Source of the DNA: an uncultured Treponema sp.
GTDB taxonomy: Bacteria > Spirochaetota > Spirochaetia > Treponematales > Treponemataceae
Assembly (NCBI GenBank): GCA_937902445.1
Contig: CALELJ010000024.1
Span: forward strand, 1 to 6,737
Direction of reading: 5' to 3'
DNA: 6,737 nucleotides
Of the stretch, positions 1 to 5,535 are shown piece by piece. The notes under the pieces are model-generated. The model ran no database searches. It saw only the letters and a list, made by a program, of their open reading frames with translations, and had not been told where the DNA came from. Every line of letters starts with the position of its first letter. The first letter of the stretch is position 1. The translations under genes and the position numbers were made by a program.

Positions 1-150
1 CGTACACTGATAAAAAACAAACCTAAGGAAATTTCAGGAACGGTCCTGCTTATCAGGGATCCGAGAATCTACATCAGGAGCGGCCAATATGTAGTCGACC
101 TTGATTTTTTCCTTGAAACTGATAGAATAATTGAATACACACAATTTTAA
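1..150 (+). CDS. 3' end of an unrecognised protein-coding gene (partial)
   Basis: An open frame enters from the left edge in frame 1 and stops at TAA (148-150), giving the last 49 residues (starts RTLIKNKPK, ends IIEYTQF). The segment alternates basic and hydrophobic residues (VLLIRDPRIYIRSG, then YVVDLDFFLE), which suits beta strands in a soluble or exported domain. I recognise no family motif in so short a piece. The next gene begins 25 bases later on the same strand, so the two could be co-transcribed, but a promoter candidate lies inside this 3' end. It is called coding because the frame is open to the edge and stops just before a clear ribosome-binding site; a chance open frame of this length is possible. 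Confidence 0.6.
   Translation, partial: RTLIKNKPKEISGTVLLIRDPRIYIRSGQYVVDLDFFLETDRIIEYTQF
101..128 (+). promoter_or_regulatory. Sigma-70-type promoter candidate for the small exported protein gene
   Basis: The -35 candidate TTGATT (101-106) and -10 candidate TAGAAT (123-128) are separated by 16 bases. The match to TTGACA/TATAAT is 4/6 and 5/6. A start site near 134-136 would give a leader of about 41 bases before the ATG at 176. The box lies within the 3' end of the preceding gene. The -10 hexamer is identical to that of the porin gene promoter at 5483-5488, which supports the call. It is a by-eye prediction. Confidence 0.5.
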
Positions 151-155
151 TGTGT
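139..155 (+). promoter_or_regulatory. Small 5' leader hairpin candidate
   Basis: ACACA (139-143) can pair with TGTGT (151-155) around a 7-base AT-rich loop. It would lie a few bases after the predicted transcription start and 6 bases before the Shine-Dalgarno AAAGGAGG (162-169). Five base pairs are weak, so the structure may be chance. The main reason to note it is the similar arrangement in the porin leader (5497-5512). Confidence 0.25.
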
Positions 156-175
156 TCTTATAAAGGAGGAATCAC

Positions 176-616
176 ATGAAAAAGATATTTACACTTGCTG
201 CTGTGGCTCTTTTTGCCCTCGGCTCAATTTTTGCACAGGACGCAGACGCTATTCTCGCAGATGTTGCTGCAGAAGAAGAAAAGAACGATCCAAATGCAAC
301 TCAGATCATCATGATCGAAGACAACAATGAGTACAAGATGCTCCACGAGAAGGCAAAGGTTGTTGAACTCAGAATCGACTACACACCTCTTACTCATGAA
401 GCTTTCTTTACTTACACATGTGTCCGCTCTTCTTATGACAAGGGAGAAGCAATGAATGTCGCAATGGCTGTATACCAGGATTTTGCTGCTGAACACAAGT
501 ACAAGCACTATCGCTATGCTGACGTAAAGAAAGGCACATTCGGTGTAGAAAAGCATTTCAAGAAGGGTAAGATTCCTTATGTTTCTTATTCTTCAAGAGT
601 TATCTTCTCTAAGTAA
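176..616 (+). CDS. Small exported protein of unknown function (146 aa)
   Basis: The start is fixed by AAAGGAGG (162-169), six bases before ATG. Residues 1-20 form a classic Sec signal peptide: MKK, a hydrophobic stretch of Leu, Ala and Phe, then SIFA, with likely cleavage between A20 and Q21. There is no lipobox, and the only cysteine (C82) is far from the cleavage site, so it is probably a periplasmic or secreted soluble protein of about 126 mature residues. The mature protein is polar. Its first half is acidic (AAEEEKNDP, near 31-39; IEDNNE, 47-52) and its last third basic and aromatic-rich (KYKHYRY 108-114, then several KK pairs). I see no transmembrane segment after the signal peptide and recognise no family. 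Lysine is mostly AAG, and together with the strong ribosome-binding site this suggests high expression. A strong terminator follows, so it may form its own transcription unit. Confidence 0.85.
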   Translation: MKKIFTLAAVALFALGSIFAQDADAILADVAAEEEKNDPNATQIIMIEDNNEYKMLHEKAKVVELRIDYTPLTHEAFFTYTCVRSSYDKGEAMNVAMAVYQDFAAEHKYKHYRYADVKKGTFGVEKHFKKGKIPYVSYSSRVIFSK

Positions 617-623
617 TTCCAGC

Positions 624-681
624 TCGCCATTGCGGAAATCCGCTCAGATTCCTTGAGTTTCTGCAATGGCGAAATTTTTTT
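624..681 (+). terminator. Strong rho-independent terminator between the exported-protein gene and pheS
   Basis: TCGCCATTGCGGAAA (624-638) pairs over 15 positions with TTTCTGCAATGGCGA (658-672), with one G-T wobble. Inside it CTCAG (643-647) pairs with TTGAG (653-657) around a 5-base loop, with a 4-base bulge (639-642) on the left side. Seven T residues (675-681) follow two bases after the stem. The stem begins 7 bases after the TAA of the upstream gene. There is no A-tract on the left side, so it should work only for plus-strand transcription. The right arm contains an ATG at 666 that is in frame with pheS but is structural rather than a start. Confidence 0.85.
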
Positions 682-701
682 ATATCCAGGCAGAACAAAA
701 A

Positions 702-2261
702 ATGGCAGACTTAAAATCATTCATCAAAAACCTTCATCCACTTGAGACAAAGATTCTCCTTCACTACAGCTTAAAGGATGAACTCACTTCAACAAGACTT
801 GAAACAGAACTTGGATTCAAGGCGGGCCACGCAAACCAGGCATTCAGCTGGCTTAGCGGAAAGAAACTTCTGGCAGAAACATCCCGCACACCACATACAT
901 ATTTTGAACTTACTGATTTTGGACGCAAGATCCTCAAGGATGGATTTGCTGAAGAAAGAATCATAAACTTCCTTAAAGACAATGGACCACACACACTTCC
1001 TGAAATTGCATCAAAGCTTGCTCTCGAAAACAAGGATGTAGGTTCAGCTTTCGGTTCATTGAGCAAGGACGGCGTTCTTGGCATGAACGAAGAAAAGAAG
1101 GCATGCTACAAGAGCGGTGAACTTCCGGCTCGTTTTGCTACTGCAAAGGCACTCATCGAAAAGGCAAGCAAGGCAGAAAACGCAACACTCGATGCAGCAA
1201 ACCTTACAAAAGAAGAAATCGAGACAATGGGCGGTCTTACAAAAAAGCGCGGTATTTCTGAAACACCATTCAAGACAATCGAACGCGAGACCGTAGCATA
1301 TAAACTTACAGAAGCATTTACTGCAGTTGCAGAAGCCCTCAAGAGCGCTGGAATCACAGGAAATGAAATCGGTGAAATCACACCTTCTCTCATCACATCT
1401 GGTGACTGGAAGAAGGGAACATTCCGCGGATACAACATTACAATTCCACCTGCACGCATCATTCCTGGACGCACAAATCCATACGTTCAGTTCCTTGAAA
1501 GTGTTAAGGACAAGCTCTGTTCCCTCGGTTTCCAGGAATTTGACGGACCTCTCGTAGAAACAGAATTCTGGAACGGAGACGCACTCTTCATGCCTCAGTT
1601 CCATGCAGCACGCGACATCCACGACGTATACCGCATCAAGACACCAACACACGCAAAGTCAATTGAAGAACCATATCTCAGCAATGTAGCAGCAGTTCAC
1701 CGCGACGGTGGAAACACAGGCAGCCGCGGATGGAACTACAGCTTTGACAATGAATTCACACGCCGCCTCATCATGAGAAGCCAGGGTACAGTTCTTTCTG
1801 CGCATCAGCTTCACAAGGCAGAAGTTCCAGGCAAGTACTTTGGTATCGCACGCTGCTTCCGCTATGACAAGGTAGACGCAACACACCTTTCAGACTTCTA
1901 TCAGACAGAAGGTATCGTTCTTGGAGAAGAAGCAAACCTCAAGACACTCCTTGGATTCCTTGAGATGTTCGCAGTGGAAATCGCCGGAGCAACAGACGTA
2001 AAGTATGTCCCTGGCTACTTCCCATTTACGGAACCTTCTATCGAAGTTCATATCAAGCATCCAAAACTCGGATGGTTTGAGCTCGGTGGTTCCGGAATTT
2101 TCAGACCGGAAGTTACAAAGCCAATGGGCATCGATGTTCCTGTTCTTGCATGGGGTATCGGTATCGACCGTATGGCTCTCATGGCTCTTGGTCTCAATGA
2201 CCTTCGCGAACTGTTCTGTGAGGACATTGAGCGCGTAAGACTTAGAAGGGCAAAATTCTAG
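702..2261 (+). CDS. pheS: Phenylalanyl-tRNA synthetase alpha subunit, archaeal/eukaryotic type
   Basis: This is the catalytic chain of class II phenylalanyl-tRNA synthetase, which charges tRNA-Phe in the cytoplasm as an alpha2-beta2 enzyme with PheT. At 519 aa it is far longer than the usual bacterial alpha chain (about 330-350 aa). Residues 1 to about 140 look like tandem winged-helix modules (LETKILLHYS; LPEIASKLALENKDVGSAFGSL), as in archaeal and eukaryotic enzymes. The catalytic core follows: a motif 1 region at about 258-304 (GFQEFDGPLVETEFWN), motif 2 at 381-404 (ARCFRYDKVDATHLSDFYQ) and motif 3 at 481-505 (GIGIDRMALMALGLNDLREL); PFTEPSIEVH at 441-450 is also typical. I chose ATG 702 because the in-frame ATG at 666 lies in a terminator stem and MADLKSF fits the family N-terminus. 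No good Shine-Dalgarno is visible; AGG at 688-690 is 11 bases away. pheT is not in the window. The PilZ gene follows after 8 bases. The archaeal type is established for spirochaetes and implies old horizontal transfer. Confidence 0.95.
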   Translation: MADLKSFIKNLHPLETKILLHYSLKDELTSTRLETELGFKAGHANQAFSWLSGKKLLAETSRTPHTYFELTDFGRKILKDGFAEERIINFLKDNGPHTLPEIASKLALENKDVGSAFGSLSKDGVLGMNEEKKACYKSGELPARFATAKALIEKASKAENATLDAANLTKEEIETMGGLTKKRGISETPFKTIERETVAYKLTEAFTAVAEALKSAGITGNEIGEITPSLITSGDWKKGTFRGYNITIPPARIIPGRTNPYVQFLESVKDKLCSLGFQEFDGPLVETEFWNGDALFMPQFHAARDIHDVYRIKTPTHAKSIEEPYLSNVAAVHRDGGNTGSRGWNYSFDNEFTRRLIMRSQGTVLSAHQLHKAEVPGKYFGIARCFRYDKVDATHLSDFYQTEGIVLGEEANLKTLLGFLEMFAVEIAGATDVKYVPGYFPFTEPSIEVHIKHPKLGWFELGGSGIFRPEVTKPMGIDVPVLAWGIGIDRMALMALGLNDLRELFCEDIERVRLRRAKF

Positions 2262-2269
2262 GACAATAC

Positions 2270-3199
2270 ATGGCAGAAGAGTTTGTATCGAGGGAAAATC
2301 CCGTATTTGGCCGAAAGGTTTTCTTCATCAATGCTTCATATATCATTGAGCAGATTGCAAAGGGCAGACTACGCGACATGGAATATGAGACATATGTTAT
2401 TGAAGACTTCAAGCAGGCCAAATGCATCCTGCGAAAAAATCCAGACTCCATCTGCCTTGTAAACCTTGACCACGTTGGCGCAAATTCGCTGACGGTCATT
2501 CAATATTTGAATTTCATCATGTCCTGTGAGGAAGATGAAAGCCTTTCTTCCATCTTTTTTGGAGTCCTTTCAATAAATACATCTCCAAAGCAGATGAATC
2601 TTTTCTTCTACAACTTAAAGCTTCCGTGCGGTTATGTTCCGGCTTCTCCAAACAGGGAAGATTTTGCGGAAACCCTTTCCTGCATTCTTGATGTAAACGG
2701 AGCAAAGGGCCGCCGACAGTATGTACGTGCAACCTGCGAAGTAAGCGGAAACGCCTTCATCGACATGACCATCAGCAACGGAACAATAAAGCTTCCATTG
2801 GTGGACTTCAGTTCCGTGGGGCTTGCCTGCAAGATTCCTGAAAAACTGTGCGGTGTGATTCCTGCAAACACAAATCTGCCCAAAGTTGATCTGTGGCTTT
2901 ATGGCGTCAAATTTCCGGCTCCTCTTGTTGTGCTCAAGGAATTCAAGAAAGGCGACATAAACGTGCTTGTAACCCTGTTTGCAAAGAACATTACAACAGA
3001 GGTGAAGAACAAGGTCCGCAGTTATGTTTTCAGAATTCTTGAAGGTGAGATAGACAAACAGGCCGACTACGCAAATCCGGATGACACGGAATATCCACTT
3101 GAACTTGCCAAGAAGAAAGACGTGGTCGTAAATGTCGATGACCTTTCGGCTGCGGAAGACTCTTCCGGTGCAACTGACCTTGAGGAACTTTCTTCCTAG
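2270..3199 (+). CDS. PilZ-domain protein with receiver-like N-terminal region, probable c-di-GMP effector
   Basis: The 309-aa product has a PilZ signature: the arginine motif RxxxR at 149-153 (GRRQYVRA), then about 25 residues later DFSSVG at 179-184, matching (D/N)xSxxG. In PilZ proteins these residues bind cyclic di-GMP, so binding is probable. Residues about 15-140 resemble a degenerate receiver fold: KVFFINAS, then CLVNLDHVG near 62-70, where a receiver would carry its phosphoacceptor aspartate, and SSIFFGVLSI near 93-101. Whether it can be phosphorylated is unclear. The C-terminus (about 265-309) is acidic and low complexity, likely disordered. There is no signal peptide or membrane segment, so it is cytoplasmic. 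The start codon has AGGA (2260-2263), which overlaps the pheS TAG, so the two genes are in an operon and probably translationally coupled. In treponemes PilZ proteins have been tied to motility and biofilm; the role here is inferred. It ends at the inverted repeat that separates it from radA. Confidence 0.85.
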   Translation: MAEEFVSRENPVFGRKVFFINASYIIEQIAKGRLRDMEYETYVIEDFKQAKCILRKNPDSICLVNLDHVGANSLTVIQYLNFIMSCEEDESLSSIFFGVLSINTSPKQMNLFFYNLKLPCGYVPASPNREDFAETLSCILDVNGAKGRRQYVRATCEVSGNAFIDMTISNGTIKLPLVDFSSVGLACKIPEKLCGVIPANTNLPKVDLWLYGVKFPAPLVVLKEFKKGDINVLVTLFAKNITTEVKNKVRSYVFRILEGEIDKQADYANPDDTEYPLELAKKKDVVVNVDDLSAAEDSSGATDLEELSS

Positions 3200-3200
3200 C

Positions 3201-3294
3201 GTAAAATAGGATCCCTGAGCTGTGTCGAAGGGGCCGTATACCTTCTGAAAGATGGACGGTTCGACTGCGCTCACCGATCCTGCAGTTATTTTAC
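3201..3294. repeat. Long interrupted inverted repeat between convergent genes, possible bidirectional terminator
   Basis: Three blocks mirror each other: AGGATC (3208-3213) with GATCCT (3276-3281), TGAGC (3216-3220) with GCTCA (3269-3273), and GTCGAA (3224-3229) with TTCGAC (3260-3265). They are separated by symmetric mismatches of 2 and 3 bases. Inside the loop, CCGT (3234-3237) can pair with ACGG (3256-3259). Outside, GTAAAATA (3201-3208) mirrors TATTTTAC (3287-3294), so both transcripts would meet a T-rich tail (TATTTTAC) after the hairpin. The tails are weak for intrinsic termination. The unit fills the gap between the PilZ stop and the radA stop, and its right end overlaps the last codons of radA. 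The arm core CCCTGAGC...GTCGAAGGG resembles a dispersed intergenic repeat that I recall from several bacterial genomes; that link is from memory and unverified. Confidence 0.6.
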
Positions 3295-4635
3295 AAAAAG
3301 AACCTTTATCAAATCCCTGGCGTTTTCAGTGACGACGGCTCCGGCATCTTTTTCCGGGGCTGTGATTTTTTCAAAGCCAAGGTCCCTGGCGGCCTTTATG
3401 CGCTGTTTCTGCTTTGTGACGGGCCTGACTTCCCCGGCAAGGGAAAGTTCCCCGATGACAACTGATTTTTCGGGCAGAGGCAGATCTGTACGGGCGCTGT
3501 AGAGGGCCGCTGCAAGGGCTGCGTCAACGGCGCTTTCCGTAAGGCGTACACCTCCCGCCACATTGATGTAAAGATCCTGGTCGCTGAATTTTATTCCAAG
3601 GCGTTTTTCAAGGACTGCGGCAACACGGCTTACACGGGCACTGTCAATTTTGTCGCTGTACACACGGTTGACCGCTGCCTTTGCCGGAACAGTGAGAGCC
3701 TGGATTTCGACAATGAAAACCCTGCTTCCCTCAAAGACACTGGCGCAGGCAACACCGGCCGGAGTCTCTCCCCTGCGTCTGGTGATGAAAAGTGCGCTTG
3801 GATCGCTGATGCATTTAAGCCCTGTGCTTTCCATCTCGAAAATTCCCAGTTCATCTACGGAACCAAAACGGTTCTTCTGGGCGCGGAGAAATCTGACTTC
3901 GTCTTTTGTACGCTCAAATGACAGTACTGTGTCTACCATATGTTCAAGACTTTTGGGGCCTGCGATGGTTCCGTCTTTGGTGACATGGGCGGTCATGAAA
4001 AGAACACTGTCCCTTTCCTTCACCCAGCCGATAAGTTCGTTTGCGCAGTACTTCAGCTGGTTGACCGTGCCTGGAACTATTCCGCATTCTGCAGAATAGA
4101 CTGTCTGGATAGAGTCCACTATCACAACTGTAGGTTTAAGGGCATCGAGGGCATCGAGGATATCCTCAAGACGCAGGGTGCAAAGAATTTCCACTGAATC
4201 CACATTGAGGTCAAGGCGGTTTGCCCGTCCCTTTATCTGGCCTGCTGATTCCTCGCCGGAAACGTAAAGTATGCGGCCTTTGCCAAGCATTCCCGCGGCT
4301 GTCTGGATAAGCAGGGTGGATTTTCCGATTCCAGGTTCACCGCCTATGAGGACAGCGCTTCTTTTTGTTGCTCCACCGCCAAGGACACGGTCAAATTCCG
4401 GATTGCCCGTAAGGATCCTTTCGTCTTCCTGGGGGCTGATTCTTGCCATTGGAACAGGTTTGACCTTAACGGCAGTTCCGTCTGTGCTGAGCCTTGATGA
4501 AGCAGCATTGGGATCCGTAACACATTCCTCGAGAGTATTCCATTCACCGCAACCGGGGCACCGTCCAAGCCACGCCGGCTGTGTGTATCCGCAGTTTGAG
4601 CATTTATATACGATAGTGGATTTCTTCTTTGCCAT
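3286..4635 (-). CDS. radA: DNA repair protein RadA (Sms)
   Basis: RadA is a RecA-related ATPase that acts as a helicase in branch migration, extending D-loops with RecA during recombinational repair. The 449 aa match the normal family length (about 450). An N-terminal zinc finger has C12, C15, C26 and C29 in the typical setting CSNCGYTQPAWLGRCPGCG. The RecA-like domain carries Walker A GEPGIGKST (99-107), a Walker B strand VVIVDS (170-175) and the family hallmark KNRFG (254-258). The C-terminal third is the Lon-protease-like domain (about 320-449: INVAGGVRLTESAVDAALAA, then GELSLAGEVRPV), without proteolytic function in this family. The start MAKKKSTIVYKCSNCG fits the family N-terminus exactly. 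No Shine-Dalgarno is visible: the 12 bases before ATG read TATTATTTCAGT. A -10-like box ends 8 bases before ATG, so the mRNA may be leaderless. It is transcribed divergently from the pgsA-like gene and convergently with the PilZ gene. Confidence 0.95.
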   Translation of the reverse strand: MAKKKSTIVYKCSNCGYTQPAWLGRCPGCGEWNTLEECVTDPNAASSRLSTDGTAVKVKPVPMARISPQEDERILTGNPEFDRVLGGGATKRSAVLIGGEPGIGKSTLLIQTAAGMLGKGRILYVSGEESAGQIKGRANRLDLNVDSVEILCTLRLEDILDALDALKPTVVIVDSIQTVYSAECGIVPGTVNQLKYCANELIGWVKERDSVLFMTAHVTKDGTIAGPKSLEHMVDTVLSFERTKDEVRFLRAQKNRFGSVDELGIFEMESTGLKCISDPSALFITRRRGETPAGVACASVFEGSRVFIVEIQALTVPAKAAVNRVYSDKIDSARVSRVAAVLEKRLGIKFSDQDLYINVAGGVRLTESAVDAALAAALYSARTDLPLPEKSVVIGELSLAGEVRPVTKQKQRIKAARDLGFEKITAPEKDAGAVVTENARDLIKVLFVK

Positions 4636-4643
4636 ACTGAAAT

Positions 4644-4672
4644 AATATAGGAAAATATTTCCGTTTGCGCCA
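4644..4672 (-). promoter_or_regulatory. Candidate radA promoter with -10 box close to the start codon
   Basis: On the minus strand TATATT (4649 to 4644) is a fair -10 box (5/6), with TATTAT two bases further on as an alternative. The matching -35 position at 17 bases holds TGGCGC (4672 to 4667), a poor match (3/6). The -10 ends 8 bases before the radA ATG, so transcription would start 1-3 bases from the ATG. The imperfect palindrome GGAAAATATTTCC (4650-4662) lies in the spacer and could be an operator, or just AT-rich promoter DNA. Confidence 0.35.
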
Positions 4673-4721
4673 CTGGAAAGAGGTGGTCCGCTGACAATAT
4701 TCCGGCTGTAAATATTCTAAC

Positions 4722-4750
4722 TTGTATTAAATAGTATTTACGGGTATACT
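4722..4750 (+). promoter_or_regulatory. Promoter of the pgsA-like gene, predicted leaderless
   Basis: TTGTAT (4722-4727), a 17-base spacer and TATACT (4745-4750) form a good sigma-70-type promoter; the -10 matches 5/6 and the -35 3/6 with the key TTG. The start site would fall at about 4756-4758, only 2-4 bases before the ATG at 4760. No purine-rich ribosome-binding site exists between the box and the ATG. This supports a leaderless or near-leaderless transcript. Confidence 0.6.
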
Positions 4751-4759
4751 ATCTTGAAT

Positions 4760-5377
4760 ATGAAAACGTCCAACAAGTTTACACTGGCGCGCGTTGCAAG
4801 TGCTCCTGTTCTTTTCCTCATATATTTCATCCCGGTCTGGACAAAGGCGGAACCAGGCAGCCTGCTTTCCATTCTTTCAATGGGACTTGCCATTCCTCTG
4901 CTTGCGTTGTCGGAACTTACGGACTATTTTGACGGTCACTATGCAAGACTCAACAATGAGGTAAGTGACTTTGGAAAAATGTTTGATCCTTTTGCTGACG
5001 TTTTCCTTCACCTTTCCATGTTCACCTGCTTTGTATTCTCAGGCTACATGCCGGTGATCCTCTACATCCTCATCATGTATCGTGAGTTCAGCCAGAACTT
5101 CCTTAGGATGGTGGCTGCAAAAAGCGGAACTGCAATCGCGGCACGCAAGGGTGGCAAGGTAAAGACAGTCTTCTATGTGGCTTCCTGCTTCGTGGCATTG
5201 ATTCAGGAAACCCTGGTTCGCACCGGTCTTGTTGATGTACTGGGCTTTGACGGAGACATAATGTGTCTTCTAAGATATGTTGGATTTGGATTTTTTACAG
5301 TATGTGCAATTCTAGCCTATATTTCCTTTGTTGATTACCTTAAGAATTTCGGAAGAATTCTCAAGGAATCCATTTAG
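4760..5377 (+). CDS. pgsA: CDP-alcohol phosphatidyltransferase, probably phosphatidylglycerophosphate synthase
   Basis: The 205-aa inner-membrane enzyme carries the complete CDP-alcohol phosphotransferase signature: D55-x2-D58-G59-x2-A62-R63-x8-G72-x3-D76-x3-D80. These aspartates bind the metals and the CDP-diacylglycerol. Hydrophobic segments at about 12-26, 35-51, 82-105, 136-150 and 172-192 give the expected multi-pass membrane protein. PgsA joins CDP-diacylglycerol to glycerol-3-phosphate, the first step to phosphatidylglycerol. The RE followed by an LR pair near 108-116 (MYREFSQNFLRM) and the GGKVKT stretch (131-136) resemble PgsA more than phosphatidylserine or choline synthases, but substrate choice is an inference. 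I prefer ATG 4760 to the in-frame TTG at 4754, because the TTG lies at or before the predicted transcription start. There is no Shine-Dalgarno. It diverges from radA and is followed by a separately promoted porin gene, so it is probably monocistronic. Confidence 0.85.
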   Translation: MKTSNKFTLARVASAPVLFLIYFIPVWTKAEPGSLLSILSMGLAIPLLALSELTDYFDGHYARLNNEVSDFGKMFDPFADVFLHLSMFTCFVFSGYMPVILYILIMYREFSQNFLRMVAAKSGTAIAARKGGKVKTVFYVASCFVALIQETLVRTGLVDVLGFDGDIMCLLRYVGFGFFTVCAILAYISFVDYLKNFGRILKESI

Positions 5378-5395
5378 GAATTCAGCCGGAATGCC
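5377..5395 (+). terminator. Weak hairpin just after the pgsA-like gene
   Basis: GGAATTC (5377-5383) pairs with GAATGCC (5389-5395) over six of seven positions (one A-G mismatch) with a 5-base loop. It begins at the last base of the stop codon. No T-tract follows directly; the nearest T run (5410-5413) is about 15 bases away. It may mark the transcript end without being a canonical intrinsic terminator. Confidence 0.25.
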
Positions 5396-5459
5396 GATAA
5401 TCTGGTGAGTTTTGCTCTGAAAAAGATTATAATGCTTTAATAAATTTAAAATAAATTTG

Positions 5460-5488
5460 TTGACTTATGATTTTACTCAGAGTAGAAT
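5460..5488 (+). promoter_or_regulatory. Strong promoter of the porin-like gene
   Basis: TTGACT (5460-5465) and TAGAAT (5483-5488) are separated by exactly 17 bases and match the sigma-70 consensus 5/6 each. The 30 bases upstream are almost pure A/T with a repeated TAAATTT (5441-5447 and 5452-5458), like an UP element that contacts the polymerase alpha subunit. Transcription would start near 5494-5496, leaving a leader of about 41 bases. A strong, probably constitutive promoter fits an abundant outer-membrane protein. Confidence 0.75.
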
Positions 5489-5496
5489 ATATTTAT

Positions 5497-5512
5497 GATA
5501 CCGTATGGTATC
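5497..5512 (+). promoter_or_regulatory. 5'-terminal leader hairpin or palindromic operator of the porin-like gene
   Basis: GATACC (5497-5502) and GGTATC (5507-5512) form a perfect 6-bp stem with loop GTAT. It sits at or within two bases of the predicted transcription start and ends 8 bases before the Shine-Dalgarno TAAGGAGG (5521-5528). A stem at the very 5' end can protect an mRNA from decay, as known for E. coli ompA. A 16-base palindrome over the start site could equally be a repressor site. The sequence cannot decide between them. Confidence 0.5.
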
Positions 5513-5535
5513 GCAAAAAATAAGGAGGCTAAGAG

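Noticed and set aside
224..556. Minus-strand open frame of 110 codons in the small exported-protein gene
   Set aside because: Its Cys-, Val- and Ser-rich product is a shadow of the plus-strand codon bias; the plus-strand gene has a signal peptide and strong ribosome-binding site.
666..701. In-frame ATG at 666 extending PheS by 12 residues
   Set aside because: It lies in the right arm of the terminator hairpin, has no ribosome-binding site, and encodes residues (AKFFYIQAEQK) read from the stem and T-tract. The start at 702 fits the family.
1056..1652. Minus-strand open frame of 198 codons inside pheS
   Set aside because: It is very rich in Cys and Phe, as expected from the antisense of GCA- and GAA-rich codons, has no start signals, and lies wholly within a firmly identified gene.
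2615..3274. Minus-strand open frame of 219 codons over the PilZ gene and the inverted repeat
   Set aside because: It opposes a gene with clear PilZ motifs, has no recognisable domain, and would start inside the hairpin region.
4271..4645. Plus-strand open frame of 124 codons opposite the start of radA
   Set aside because: The minus strand encodes the RadA zinc finger and Walker A motif here, so this is a shadow frame.
4754..4759. TTG start codon two codons before the pgsA ATG
   Set aside because: It lies at or before the predicted transcription start and has no Shine-Dalgarno; the ATG at 4760 is better.
5428..5433. Perfect TATAAT as a second porin promoter
   Set aside because: No acceptable -35 box lies 16-18 bases upstream (GTGAGT or neighbours), and the promoter at 5460-5488 is far better. 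It could still add minor activity.
5415..5482. CTCTGA (5415-5420) and TCAGAG (5477-5482) as a long hairpin
   Set aside because: Six base pairs across a 56-base AT-rich loop are not convincing, and the right arm lies in the promoter spacer.
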